From: Microvirga sp. KLBC 81
GTDB taxonomy: Bacteria > Pseudomonadota > Alphaproteobacteria > Rhizobiales > Beijerinckiaceae
Assembly: GCF_003075415.1 (NCBI RefSeq)
Contig: NZ_QDAH01000007.1
Location: 62,001 to 126,000, forward strand
Direction of reading: 5' to 3'
Length of the DNA: 64,000 bases
The first letter of the stretch is position 1. Every line of letters begins with the position of its first letter. Of the stretch, positions 28,799-37,309 are shown piece after piece. The notes under the pieces were generated by a model. It saw nothing but the letters and a program-made list of their open reading frames with translations, did no database searches and was not told the DNA's origin. A program made the translations under genes and the position numbers.

Positions 28799-29149
28799 GT
28801 GATTCGCTTCCTGAAGGCGCTGATTCTCCTGCCGATCGCGATCCTGGTGATTTTGCTGGCGGTCGCAAACCGCGCTCCGGTGACCCTGTCGCTGGATCCG
28901 TTCTCGAAAGAAGCACCTGAATTCTCCACGCAGCTTCCGCTCTTCGCCGTGATCTTCGCCGCCGTCATGGTAGGCGTCGTGATCGGCGGCGCGGCGAGCT
29001 GGCTCGCTCAGGGCAGAAACCGCAAGGCCCGCCGCCGCTATCGCCGCGAGGCGGACCAGCTGCGCCACGAGACCGAGCGCCTGCGCAGCCAGAATGCGGC
29101 GGCGGGCTTGCCCGCAACGCTGCCGTCCCCGCGACCATCGAGCTTCTAG
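28799..29149 (+). CDS. LapA domain-containing membrane protein
   Basis: About 116 residues. Two hydrophobic segments (LKALILLPIAILVILLAVAN and FAVIFAAVMVGVVIGGAASW) flank a short periplasmic loop and a basic coiled-coil tail. This matches the LapA (DUF1049) family, which is linked to lipopolysaccharide assembly proteins in enterics. The start is uncertain: GTG at 28799 has GAAGAGG at better spacing than GTG at 28793. Confidence 0.85.
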   Translation: MIRFLKALILLPIAILVILLAVANRAPVTLSLDPFSKEAPEFSTQLPLFAVIFAAVMVGVVIGGAASWLAQGRNRKARRRYRREADQLRHETERLRSQNAAAGLPATLPSPRPSSF

Positions 29150-29175
29150 GTTCTTTTTAAGCGCCCCCCTTCCCC

Positions 29176-30123
29176 ATGCGCATCATTTCCTCCGCCGAGA
29201 TCGATCGGGTTTTGACCTTTCCTGCTCTGGTCGATGCTCTGAGCGATGCCTTTCGGGGCGACATGGTCACGCCGGCCCGGCATCACCATGAGATCGAGCG
29301 CAAGGGCGCGCATGGCACGCTGCTGCTGATGCCGGCTTGGACCGGCCCCGCCACGCAAGACGGCTTCGTCGGCGTGAAGGTGGTCTCCGTGTTCCCGGAG
29401 AACGGCAAGAAGAACCTGCCAAGCGTCATGGGCTCCTATCTGCTCATGGACGGCGAGACGGGCCAGCCCGTGGCGGTGCTCGACGGAACCCGGCTGACCG
29501 TCTGGCGCACGGCGGCGGCCTCGGCGCTGGCCGCGCGGCATCTCGCGCGTCCTGACGCGAGCCGCATGGTGATGGTGGGTGCGGGTGCGCTTGCACCCTT
29601 CATCATCCGGGCCCATATGAGCCAGAGGCCCATCCGGGAGGTTCGCTTATGGAACCACCGGCCCGGGAGGGCCGAAAGCATGGCGGCCGAGCTTCGCACC
29701 GAGGGGCTCCCCGTTACGGCCGTAACCGACCTCGAAGCGGCTTTGCGCGAGGCTGATCTCGTCTCCTGCGCCACGCTTTCCACCGCACCCATCGTGAAGG
29801 GCGCGTGGCTCAGGGAGGGTGCGCATCTCGATCTCGTGGGCGCCTTCAATCTGAAGATGCGCGAGGCGGATGACGAGGCGCTTCGTCGAGGCCAGGTTTA
29901 CGTCGATACCGATGCCGCCAAGACCGAGGGCGGGGACGTGGCCGTCTCCATCCAGAAGGGCGCTATCTCGGAACGCCATGTGCGTGGCACGCTGTTCGAC
30001 CTCTGCCGCAACCCGCCGCAGCGGAGCGACAGGGCGATCACCGTCTTCAAATCGGTGGGCACGGCACTGGAGGATCTGGCTGCGGCAATGCTGGTGTGGC
30101 GCTCAGCATCCAAACCGTCGTAA
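29176..30123 (+). CDS. Ornithine cyclodeaminase / mu-crystallin family protein
   Basis: A 315-residue NAD(P)-dependent enzyme. The N-terminal lobe has GVKVVSVFPENGKKNLPSVMG and the Rossmann segment is MVMVGAGALAPFIIRAH. KVV and the later DLVGAFNLKMREAD match the family, which includes ornithine cyclodeaminase, alanine dehydrogenase and delta1-pyrroline-2-carboxylate reductase. The substrate cannot be fixed from sequence. It lies 26 bp after lapA and 9 bp before trpF, so it may share their transcript. Confidence 0.88.
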   Translation: MRIISSAEIDRVLTFPALVDALSDAFRGDMVTPARHHHEIERKGAHGTLLLMPAWTGPATQDGFVGVKVVSVFPENGKKNLPSVMGSYLLMDGETGQPVAVLDGTRLTVWRTAAASALAARHLARPDASRMVMVGAGALAPFIIRAHMSQRPIREVRLWNHRPGRAESMAAELRTEGLPVTAVTDLEAALREADLVSCATLSTAPIVKGAWLREGAHLDLVGAFNLKMREADDEALRRGQVYVDTDAAKTEGGDVAVSIQKGAISERHVRGTLFDLCRNPPQRSDRAITVFKSVGTALEDLAAAMLVWRSASKPS

Positions 30124-30132
30124 AATGAAACA

Positions 30133-30792
30133 ATGAATAACCTGATCAAGATCTGCGGGCTCTCGACCCCCGAAACCCTGGCTGCTGCGCTGGATGCCGG
30201 CGCGGACATGGTGGGATTCGTGCGCTTTCCGAAGAGCCCGCGCCATGTCACCCTCGATCTCGGCCATCGCCTCTCGCTGCAGGCGAAGGGCCGCGCCATG
30301 CGGGTCGTGCTGCTGGTCGATCCCGGCGACGAGGACATCGCGCAGGCCGTCGAGGCCATCAACCCTGACCTGATCCAGTTGCATGGACACGAGAGCCCGG
30401 AACGCGTCGCCGAGATCCGTTCCATGATCCGCCGCCCAGTCATGAAGGCCCTCGGCATCGCGAGAAAGAGTGATCTGAAGGCGCTTGCCCCCTATGCCAA
30501 GCAAGCCGAGCACATCCTGCTCGATGCCAAGCCGCCCCGGACGGCGAAAGCCCTGCCCGGCGGCAACGGCGTTTCCTTCGACTGGAGGCTTTTGAACGGG
30601 CTTGACCCGGCTCTTCCCATCATGTTGTCAGGAGGTCTCACCCCCGACAACGTGGCGGAGGCCATCAGGCTGACGAAGCCGAAAGCCGTCGATGTCTCGT
30701 CGGGGGTGGAAAGCGGACCGGGCCTGAAGGACCCGGCCAGGATCGAAGCCTTCATCAAAGCAGCCCGGACAGCATTCGCTGCCCAGCACTAG
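30133..30792 (+). CDS. trpF: Phosphoribosylanthranilate isomerase
   Basis: A TIM-barrel enzyme that isomerises phosphoribosylanthranilate in tryptophan synthesis. The N-terminal IKICGLSTPETLAAALDAGAD holds the catalytic Cys, a catalytic Asp is in LLDAKPPR, and LSGGLTPDNV with VDVSSGVESGPGLKD forms the phosphate site. It is 219 residues long. trpB follows after 186 bp that hold a family C palindrome. Confidence 0.96.
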   Translation: MNNLIKICGLSTPETLAAALDAGADMVGFVRFPKSPRHVTLDLGHRLSLQAKGRAMRVVLLVDPGDEDIAQAVEAINPDLIQLHGHESPERVAEIRSMIRRPVMKALGIARKSDLKALAPYAKQAEHILLDAKPPRTAKALPGGNGVSFDWRLLNGLDPALPIMLSGGLTPDNVAEAIRLTKPKAVDVSSGVESGPGLKDPARIEAFIKAARTAFAAQH

Positions 30793-30844
30793 CGCCTCGT
30801 GCGGACCTCCGGTTCCGCACCCAACGATGCGCCGCCTAAAAAAG

Positions 30845-30897
30845 AGAGCATCGGATTGGATCCCGAAAGTGCATTCCACTTTTGGGTCCGATGCTCT
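30845..30897. repeat. Family C palindrome between trpF and trpB
   Basis: AGAGCATCGGA and TCCGATGCTCT-type ends enclose an inner stem with AAAAGTGG-like arms (CGAAAGTG, CACTTTTGG). Related copies are at 36179-36290 and 37148-37265. Confidence 0.85.
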
Positions 30898-30978
30898 AGA
30901 GGAAGAACGCATTTCCTTGTCAGGAAACCGGCATCCATTGTTCCGGGAAATGCTCAACCGTTAAGGCAGGACAGGCCC

Positions 30979-32196
30979 GTGTCAGCTCAAGCTCAACCCA
31001 ACTCCTTCCGCACCGGTCCCGACGAGCGCGGGCATTTCGGCCAGTTCGGCGGGCGCTTCGTCGCCGAAACCCTGATGCCGAACATCCTGGAGCTGGAGAA
31101 GGCCTATAACGAGGCCAAGGCCGACCCGGCGTTCCATGTCGACATGGAGTATTTCTCGAAGCACTATATCGGCCGCCCGAGCCCGCTCTATTTCGCGGAG
31201 CGCATGACCGAGCATCTCGGCGGGGCAAAAATCTACTTCAAGCGCGAAGAGCTGAACCACACCGGCGCGCACAAGGTGAACAACGTGCTGGGCCAGATCC
31301 TTCTCGCCCGCCGCATGGGCAAGAAGCGCATCATCGCCGAAACCGGCGCCGGCCAGCATGGTGTGGCGACCGCGACCCTCTGCGCGCGCTTCGGCCTCGA
31401 ATGCATCGTCTACATGGGCGCTGTCGACGTGGAGCGGCAGAAGCCGAACGTGTTCCGCATGAACATGCTGGGCGCGAAGGTCGTGCCCGTGCAGTCCGGC
31501 ACGAAGACGCTGAAGGACGCCATGAACGAGGCCCTGCGCGACTGGGTCACCAATGTCGCCGACACCTTCTACTGCATCGGCACGGTGGCGGGGCCGCATC
31601 CCTATCCGGCGATGGTGCGCGACTTCCAGTGCGTGATCGGCGAAGAGACCCGCAGGCAGATGATGGAGATGGAGGGCCGCCTGCCGGATTCGCTCGTCGC
31701 CTGCATCGGCGGCGGCTCGAATGCGATCGGCCTGTTCCACCCCTTCCTCGACGACAAGACCGTGGAAATCTACGGCGTCGAGGCGGCAGGCCACGGCCTC
31801 GACAAGCTGCACGCGGCTTCGCTCACGGGCGGCCGTCCCGGGGTGCTCCACGGCAACCGGACCTATCTGCTCATGAACCAGGACGGGCAGATCAGCGATG
31901 CCCATTCCATCTCGGCCGGTCTCGACTATCCCGGCATCGGCCCGGAGCACGCGTGGCTCCATGAGATGGGCCGCGTGAAATACATCTCCGCCACCGACGA
32001 GGAGGCGCTGGAAGCCTTCCAGCTCTGCTCGCGTCTCGAAGGCATCCTGCCCGCCCTGGAGCCGAGCCACGCCCTCGCCAAGGTGATGGAGCTGGCGCCG
32101 CAGAAGCCGAAGGATCACCTGATGGTGGTCAATATCAGCGGCCGCGGCGACAAGGACCTGTTCCAGATCGCCGAGCATCTGGGCAACAAGCTTTGA
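30979..32196 (+). CDS. trpB: Tryptophan synthase beta subunit
   Basis: A PLP enzyme that joins indole and serine to give tryptophan. The Schiff-base lysine is in [14 protein letters not shown], the phosphate loop is [11 protein letters not shown], and [18 protein letters not shown] is the usual N-terminal motif. The start is GTG at 30979 with AGGACAGG upstream, giving 405 residues; the longer open frame would begin inside the upstream palindrome. Its stop overlaps the small gene at 32196 by one base. Confidence 0.97.
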   Translation: MSAQAQPNSFRTGPDERGHFGQFGGRFVAETLMPNILELEKAYNEAKADPAFHVDMEYFSKHYIGRPSPLYFAERMTEHLGGAKIYFKREELNHTGAHKVNNVLGQILLARRMGKKRIIAETGAGQHGVATATLCARFGLECIVYMGAVDVERQKPNVFRMNMLGAKVVPVQSGTKTLKDAMNEALRDWVTNVADTFYCIGTVAGPHPYPAMVRDFQCVIGEETRRQMMEMEGRLPDSLVACIGGGSNAIGLFHPFLDDKTVEIYGVEAAGHGLDKLHAASLTGGRPGVLHGNRTYLLMNQDGQISDAHSISAGLDYPGIGPEHAWLHEMGRVKYISATDEEALEAFQLCSRLEGILPALEPSHALAKVMELAPQKPKDHLMVVNISGRGDKDLFQIAEHLGNKL

Positions 32197-32447
32197 TGCT
32201 CACACCTCGTCACGATGAGCAGCTGACCGTTGGAGAGGCTTTTCAGGCCTTACATAAGTTCATCGAGGCCTGGTGGATTCGAGGCGGGAAAACATCCGAC
32301 GACGCGCTTTGGCTCTACGTCGCGACAACGCTTGGCCGCACCCAGGCGGGTGATGCCGTTTCGTCAGATCCTGCAATGTGGCAGGACTTCCTCGATGCTG
32401 TGGATCAGGCCAAGCGCGATCCATTTTCGTTCGACAGGAAAGCATGA
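32196..32447 (+). CDS. Small unknown protein inserted in the trp operon
   Basis: Not recognised with confidence. The 83-residue acidic protein ([20 protein letters not shown]) contains two tryptophan-rich helical parts, FIEAWWIRGGKTSDDALWLY and DPAMWQDFLDAVDQAK. This layout resembles small proteins sometimes annotated as CdiI-like immunity or unknown. The ATG overlaps the trpB stop (TGATG), which suggests translational coupling. Codon usage is less GC-biased than in trpB and trpA. Confidence 0.65.
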   Translation: MLTPRHDEQLTVGEAFQALHKFIEAWWIRGGKTSDDALWLYVATTLGRTQAGDAVSSDPAMWQDFLDAVDQAKRDPFSFDRKA

Positions 32448-32528
32448 GCTTTGCCGAAGCCGCTTTCGTCCAAGGCGGCTCCAACATCTCTGTCCACACC
32501 CCTTATTCCCGTGCTAAACACCCCGCCC

Positions 32529-33368
32529 ATGACCAAGCGCATCGAAGCCCGTTTTGAACAATGCCGTGCGGAAGGCCGCGCCGCTCTCGTCACCTATGTG
32601 ATGGCGGGCGACCCGGATCCGGAGACCTCGCTGGCCATCCTCAAGAGCCTGCCGAAGGCCGGCGCGGATATCGTGGAGTTCGGCCTGCCCTTCACCGATC
32701 CCATGGCCGACGGCCCGGCGATCCAGGCGGCGGGCCTGAGGGCCCTGAAGGTCGGTCAGGACACGGTGAAGACCCTCGACCTCATCCGCCGCTTCCGGGC
32801 CGAGGACCAGGACACGCCCGTGATCCTCATGGGCTATTTCAACCCGATCTTCGTCTACGGCGTGGACCGCTTCCTCGCCGATGCCAAGGACGCCGGCGTC
32901 GACGGCCTGATCGTGGTGGATCTTCCGCCGGAGGAGGATGACGAGCTGTGCCTCCCGGCCCTCAAGGCGGGCCTTGCCTTCATTCGCCTTGCGACTCCGA
33001 CCACGGACGACAAGCGCCTTCCGGTGGTGCTCGCCAACACGGCTGGGTTCGTTTATTACGTTTCCATTACCGGCATCACCGGCGCCGCGACCCCGGATTT
33101 CGGCAAGGTCGCCTCGGCGGTGGAGCGCATCAAGCATCACACGCCTCTCCCGGTCGTGGTGGGCTTCGGCGTGAAGAGTGGTGCGCATGCGGCGGCGGTG
33201 GCCAGGGGCGCCGACGGCGTGGTGGTGGGCTCGGCCCTCATCGACGTACTGAGGGGAACGCTTGACGCCGAGGACCGTGCCACCTCGCGCACGGTCGAAG
33301 CCGTCACCGCCCTGGTGAAGGAATTGAGCGAGGGCGTGCGTTCGGTGTCGAAGCGCGCAGCCGCGTAA
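32529..33368 (+). CDS. trpA: Tryptophan synthase alpha subunit
   Basis: A TIM-barrel enzyme that cleaves indole-3-glycerol phosphate to indole for TrpB. The catalytic Glu and Asp are in [18 protein letters not shown] and in [21 protein letters not shown] and GFGVKSG form the phosphate site. The ATG at 32529 begins [12 protein letters not shown], giving 279 residues; no clear ribosome-binding site precedes it, so coupling to the upstream gene is possible. Confidence 0.96.
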   Translation: MTKRIEARFEQCRAEGRAALVTYVMAGDPDPETSLAILKSLPKAGADIVEFGLPFTDPMADGPAIQAAGLRALKVGQDTVKTLDLIRRFRAEDQDTPVILMGYFNPIFVYGVDRFLADAKDAGVDGLIVVDLPPEEDDELCLPALKAGLAFIRLATPTTDDKRLPVVLANTAGFVYYVSITGITGAATPDFGKVASAVERIKHHTPLPVVVGFGVKSGAHAAAVARGADGVVVGSALIDVLRGTLDAEDRATSRTVEAVTALVKELSEGVRSVSKRAAA

Positions 33369-33383
33369 GGAATAGCAAAGGAC

Positions 33384-33489
33384 CTCATCCTGAGGAGCAG
33401 ACGAAGTCTGCGTCTCGAAGGATGATCCAGTGGGCGCTGGAGACGCCCTCGTCCTTCGAGACGGACCTGCCGGTCCTCCTCAGGATGAG
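33384..33489. repeat. Family A hairpin, copy 2
   Basis: Ends CTCATCCTGAGGAG and CTCCTCAGGATGAG, with an inner stem of CGTCTCGAAGGA against TCCTTCGAGACG. It lies between trpA and accD, where it could attenuate read-through or protect mRNA ends. Confidence 0.9.
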
Positions 33490-33522
33490 GGCTCGAGAAG
33501 CGCCTCTGAAAGGAAGTAAACG

Positions 33523-34425
33523 ATGAACTGGATTTCCGAAGTCGTCCGTCCGAAGATCAAGACGCTCTTCAAGCGCGAGACGCCGGACAATCTCTGGATC
33601 AAGTGCCCGGATACGGGACAGGTCGTGTTCCACAAGGACGTGGAGGCGAACCAGTGGGTGATCCCCGGCTCCAACCATCACATGCGGATTTCCGCCGCGC
33701 AGCGCTTAGCCCTCATGTTCGACGGCGGCACCTGGCTCGATGTGGCGCTGCCCGAGGTGGCCGTCGATCCGCTGAAGTTCCGCGACGAGAAGAAGTATAT
33801 CGACCGCCTGAAGGATGCCCGCGCCAAGACCGGCCAGCAGGATGCCTTCAAGGTCGGCTTCGGCCGCGTCGAGGAGCTGCCGATGACCATCGCCGTGCAG
33901 GATTTCGGCTTCATGGGCGGCTCGCTCGGCATGGCGGCGGGCGAGGCCTTCATCAAGGGTGCTGAAACCGCGCTCGACAAGAAGACGCCTTACGTGCTCT
34001 TCGCCGGTTCCGGCGGCGCGCGCATGCAGGAGGGCATTCTCTCCCTCATGCAGATGCCGCGCACCACGGTGGCGATCCGCCGCCTGCGCGATGCGCGCCT
34101 GCCCTACATCGTCGTGTTGACGAACCCGACCACCGGCGGCGTCACCGCGTCCTACGCGATGCTGGGCGATGTGCATCTCGCCGAGCCCGGCGCGCTGATC
34201 GGCTTTGCCGGGCCGCGCGTGATCGAGCAGACCATCCGCGAGAAGCTGCCCGACGGCTTCCAGCGCTCCGAGTACCTGAAGGAGCACGGCATGGTGGACA
34301 TGGTGGTGCACCGCCATGACCTGAAGTCGACGATTGCCCGTCTCTCGCGTCTGTTCATGAAGGCTCCGTCGGCTGCTCCGACGGCAAGCACGACCACGAC
34401 CGATGTTGCGGCTGCGGCCGAGTAA
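33523..34425 (+). CDS. accD: Acetyl-CoA carboxylase carboxyltransferase beta subunit
   Basis: Transfers CO2 from biotin to acetyl-CoA with AccA, the first step of fatty-acid synthesis. The crotonase-like domain is complete ([44 protein letters not shown]). The N-terminal zinc ribbon is degenerate: IKCPDTGQ and [10 protein letters not shown] keep only one of the four cysteines of the Escherichia coli protein. I believe this loss is shared by related Rhizobiales. The length is 300 residues. Confidence 0.96.
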   Translation: MNWISEVVRPKIKTLFKRETPDNLWIKCPDTGQVVFHKDVEANQWVIPGSNHHMRISAAQRLALMFDGGTWLDVALPEVAVDPLKFRDEKKYIDRLKDARAKTGQQDAFKVGFGRVEELPMTIAVQDFGFMGGSLGMAAGEAFIKGAETALDKKTPYVLFAGSGGARMQEGILSLMQMPRTTVAIRRLRDARLPYIVVLTNPTTGGVTASYAMLGDVHLAEPGALIGFAGPRVIEQTIREKLPDGFQRSEYLKEHGMVDMVVHRHDLKSTIARLSRLFMKAPSAAPTASTTTTDVAAAAE

Positions 34426-34439
34426 GCGAGGACAGGGCG

Positions 34440-35768
34440 TTGGACTCCTCCGATGCGCTGATCGCGCGCTTTCTCGCCCTGCACCCGAAGACCATCGATC
34501 TGTCGCTCGGGCGCATTCAGCGGCTCTTGAAGCAGCTCGGAAACCCTGAGCGCCGTCTGCCGCCTGTGATCCACGTGGCGGGCACCAACGGCAAGGGCTC
34601 CACCATCGCCTTCATGCGGGCGATCCTGGAAAGCGCGGGCCTTGCCGTTCACGTCTATACCTCGCCCCATCTCGTGCGCTTTCATGAGCGTATTCGCCTC
34701 GGGCGGCTCAGTGGTGGCGGACAATATGTGAGCGAGGATCGCCTCGTCGAGGCCTTCCGCCGCTGTGAGGCGGTGAATGCGGGCGAACCGATCACGGTGT
34801 TCGAGATCACCACCGCTGCGGCGCTCCTCATCTTCGCGGAAGAGCCTGCCGACGTTCTGCTGCTCGAAGTGGGATTGGGCGGACGCTTCGACGCGACGAA
34901 TGTCATCGACAAGCCCGCGGCTGCCGTCGTCACGCCCATCGGTCACGATCACGCGGAATATCTCGGTACGACCTTGCAGGCGATTGCCAGGGAAAAGGCG
35001 GGCATCTTCAAGCGCGGCTGTCCGGCGATCATCGCGCCGCAGGATTACGTGGAAGCCGATCAGACCCTTGTCAGCGAGGCGGAGCGCATCGGCGCGTCGC
35101 CTGTGCTCGTCGGCCAGCAGGATTTCTCCGTTCATGAGGAGGGCGGCCGCCTCGTCTATCAGGACGAGAAGGGTCTGCTCGATCTGCCGCGCCCCAAGCT
35201 CGTCGGGCGGCATCAGTTCACGAATGCCGGCACGGCTATCGCGGCTTTGCGTGCAGCAGGGTTCGAGAAATTCGAGACTTCGGCCTTCGAGGCAGGCCTC
35301 ACCCGCGCCGAATGGCCCGGACGTTTGCAGCGTCTCTCGAAAGGCCGCCTGCCGGAGGTCGCGCCCGAAGGCTGCGAGTTGTGGCTCGATGGCGGGCACA
35401 ATCCCGATGGTGGCCGTGTGCTCGCAGCCGCCATGGCCGATCAGAGCGAGCGCTCCGATGCGCCGCTCGTGCTGATCACCGGCATGCTCGGCACCAAGGA
35501 CGCCCGAGCCTTCTTCAAGAACTTTTCGGGCCTTGCGCGCGAGGTGATCGCGGTGCCGATCTCGGGCCAGATCGCGGCGCGCCCGGCGGAGGAGGTGGCG
35601 GCGATTGCGGGAAGCGTGGGGCTGACCACCTCCGTCGCGCCGAGCGTCGAATCCGCGCTCGCCTCGCTCCACAACTACGTTTGGGATCGTCCGCCCCGTG
35701 TCCTGATCTGCGGCTCGCTCTATCTGGCAGGAGAGGTGCTGGCAGCCAATGGAACGCTGCCTGAATAG
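34440..35768 (+). CDS. folC: Dihydrofolate synthase / folylpolyglutamate synthase
   Basis: Adds glutamate to dihydropteroate and to folates. The ATP loop is HVAGTNGKGSTIAFM; SPHLVRFHERIRL, EVGLGGRFDATNVI, and TPIGHDHAEYLG are family signatures, and the C-terminal Mur ligase domain has LDGGHNPDG. The start appears to be TTG at 34440, preceded by GAGGACAGG; no in-frame ATG lies near. It follows accD by 14 bp. Confidence 0.95.
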   Translation: MDSSDALIARFLALHPKTIDLSLGRIQRLLKQLGNPERRLPPVIHVAGTNGKGSTIAFMRAILESAGLAVHVYTSPHLVRFHERIRLGRLSGGGQYVSEDRLVEAFRRCEAVNAGEPITVFEITTAAALLIFAEEPADVLLLEVGLGGRFDATNVIDKPAAAVVTPIGHDHAEYLGTTLQAIAREKAGIFKRGCPAIIAPQDYVEADQTLVSEAERIGASPVLVGQQDFSVHEEGGRLVYQDEKGLLDLPRPKLVGRHQFTNAGTAIAALRAAGFEKFETSAFEAGLTRAEWPGRLQRLSKGRLPEVAPEGCELWLDGGHNPDGGRVLAAAMADQSERSDAPLVLITGMLGTKDARAFFKNFSGLAREVIAVPISGQIAARPAEEVAAIAGSVGLTTSVAPSVESALASLHNYVWDRPPRVLICGSLYLAGEVLAANGTLPE

Positions 35769-35778
35769 GAAAGCGGCC

Positions 35779-36180
35779 ATGGCCACCAAAATCTACGTCA
35801 ACCTGCCGGTGAAGGATCTTCAGCGGTCGGTGCGCTTTTTCAAAGCCATGGGCTTTGGCCTCAATCCCGAATTCTCTGATGAGAGCGCCGCCTGCATCGT
35901 GATCGCGGACAATATCTTCGCCATGCTGCTGACCGAGGCGAAGTTCCGGGAATTCGCCCGAAAGCCTGTTGCCGATGCCTCCAGGATGGCCGAGATGCTC
36001 ACTTCTCTTTCCGTGGAGAGCAGGGCGCGGGTCAATCAGCTCGTGGACAGGGCCTTGGCGCAGGGCGGCAGGGAAGTGCGCGAGCCGGAAGATCACGGCT
36101 TCATGTTCGGGCGCAGCTTCAGTGACCTCGACGGGCACATCTGGGAAATCATCTACATGGCCCCAGACGCACTCGCCTAG
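35779..36180 (+). CDS. VOC (glyoxalase/bleomycin resistance) family protein
   Basis: A 133-residue protein of paired beta-alpha-beta-beta-beta units. KIYVNLPVKDLQRSVRFFKAMGF and the C-terminal DLDGHIWEIIYM are typical of the YaeR/PhnB-like VOC group. Metal ligands and substrate are uncertain. The ATG at 35779 follows AGGAAAG. Its stop codon TAG is the first part of the adjacent family C palindrome, so the repeat has contributed the end of the gene. Confidence 0.87.
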   Translation: MATKIYVNLPVKDLQRSVRFFKAMGFGLNPEFSDESAACIVIADNIFAMLLTEAKFREFARKPVADASRMAEMLTSLSVESRARVNQLVDRALAQGGREVREPEDHGFMFGRSFSDLDGHIWEIIYMAPDALA

Positions 36181-36290
36181 AGCATCGAACCCCAAAAGTG
36201 GGATCCACTTTTGGGCATCATTCGATGCTCCCTTTTTAAACGGCGCATCGTGCTTAAAAAGCGGACCCGGTTTTCCGCACGATGCGCTAG
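36179..36290. repeat. Double family C palindrome
   Basis: Two hairpins in a row: TAGAGCATCGAA...TTCGATGCTC with inner CCCAAAAGTGG/CCACTTTTGGG, then GCGCATCGTGC...GCACGATGCGC with inner AAAAGCGG/CCGGTTTT-type pairing. The same double unit is at 37148-37265. Confidence 0.88.
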
Positions 36291-36410
36291 GCCGGATCTT
36301 CGTACGCGCTGCAGCCCGGATAGTCCCTTTGCGCATTTGCCAATCCGAGCCTTGAGGCAGAACCTCCTTCGCGTCCGGAGACGATCCGGACTGATCAGGG
36401 AGGCGCCGGC

Positions 36411-36701
36411 ATGCCCGGCGAGACGATCATGCCGCAGTTCGTTATCGAACGAGACATGCCCGGCGTGGGCAACGCATCCGCTGAAGATCTGAAAGGAGCG
36501 TCTCAGACCTCGTGCGGGGTTCTGCGTGATCTCGGGCCCGAGATCCAATGGGTCCACAGCTACGTCACGGACGACAAGATCTACTGCATCTACCGCGCGC
36601 CGAATGAGGACATGATTCGCGAGCATGCAAAACGCGGCGGCTTCCCGGCAGATCGCATCTCGCGGGTCCGCACTGTGATCGATCCCACGACGGCGGAGTA
36701 G
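36411..36701 (+). CDS. DUF4242 domain protein (SCO4226-like)
   Basis: A small ferredoxin-like protein of 96 residues. PQFVIERDMPGVGNASAEDL and WVHSYVTDDKIYCIYRAPNE followed by IREHAKRGGFPA match DUF4242; a Streptomyces relative binds nickel, but function here is unknown. The ATG at 36411 has GGGAGG at good spacing; the internal ATG at 36429 (MPQFVIERD) is the family-like start and cannot be excluded. Confidence 0.85.
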   Translation: MPGETIMPQFVIERDMPGVGNASAEDLKGASQTSCGVLRDLGPEIQWVHSYVTDDKIYCIYRAPNEDMIREHAKRGGFPADRISRVRTVIDPTTAE

Positions 36702-36719
36702 GATCCATCAAGCGAGACA

Positions 36720-36745
36720 GCAAAAAGGGGCCGTGAGGCCCCTTC
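36720..36745 (-). terminator. Rho-independent terminator of trxA
   Basis: On the minus strand GGGGCC and GGCCCC pair across TCAC and are followed by TTTTTG. It is 26 bp after the trxA stop and may also stop the DUF4242 transcript from the other side. Confidence 0.88.
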
Positions 36746-36770
36746 CGTGTCTCTCGAACTCTTCGACCGA

Positions 36771-37091
36771 TCAGGCCGAAGCCTGGATCCACTTGGTGAG
36801 GTCGCCCTTGGGGGCAGCGCCGATCTTCTGGGCCACCACCTGACCGCCCTTGAACATCATGAGCGCCGGGATCGAGCGGATGCCGAGCTGCGACGCGATC
36901 TGCGGGTTCTCGTCCACATTCACCTTCGCGATCTTCACCTTGCCGGCCATCTCGTTGGAAATCTCTTCCAAAGCCGGGCCGATCATGCGGCAGGGGCCGC
37001 ACCATTCGGCCCAGAAATCGACCACGACGGGCTCGGAGGATTGCAGGACGTCCTGCGCGAAGCTTGCGTCGGTCACCTTGAAGGTCGCCAT
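36771..37091 (-). CDS. trxA: Thioredoxin
   Basis: A small redox protein (106 residues) that reduces disulfides in ribonucleotide reductase and many other proteins. The active site is [18 protein letters not shown], and the cis-Pro is in [13 protein letters not shown]. The ATG at 37091 follows AAGGTGA; the GTG just before it is less likely. It stands downstream of addA in the same direction, separated by a double family C palindrome. Confidence 0.97.
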   Translation of the reverse strand: MATFKVTDASFAQDVLQSSEPVVVDFWAEWCGPCRMIGPALEEISNEMAGKVKIAKVNVDENPQIASQLGIRSIPALMMFKGGQVVAQKIGAAPKGDLTKWIQASA

Positions 37092-37147
37092 CACATCACC
37101 TTTGAATTTTGATACAGCGACTCAACCCGAGCCGCTCGACGATAGGG

Positions 37148-37265
37148 CTAGAGCATCGGACCCAAAAGTGGAAACCACTTTTGGGGGCCCATCCGATGCT
37201 CTCTCCTGAACAGAGCGCATCGTCCGGGGCGGAAAACCGGGACCACTTTTCCGCACGATGCGCTA
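37148..37265. repeat. Double family C palindrome between addA and trxA
   Basis: CTAGAGCATCGGA...TCCGATGCTCT with inner CCCAAAAGTGG, then GCGCATCGT...ACGATGCGC with inner CGGAAAACCG and CCACTTTTCCG. It is nearly the same as the copy at 36179-36290. Confidence 0.88.
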
Positions 37266-37309
37266 AGGTAAGAACGGCGGTTTCGGGAATCAAGCAAGGG
37301 CTATTTCCC

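Noticed and set aside
34152-35789. Open frame of 545 codons opposite folC and accD
   Set aside because: Antisense shadow; both plus-strand genes have clear motifs.
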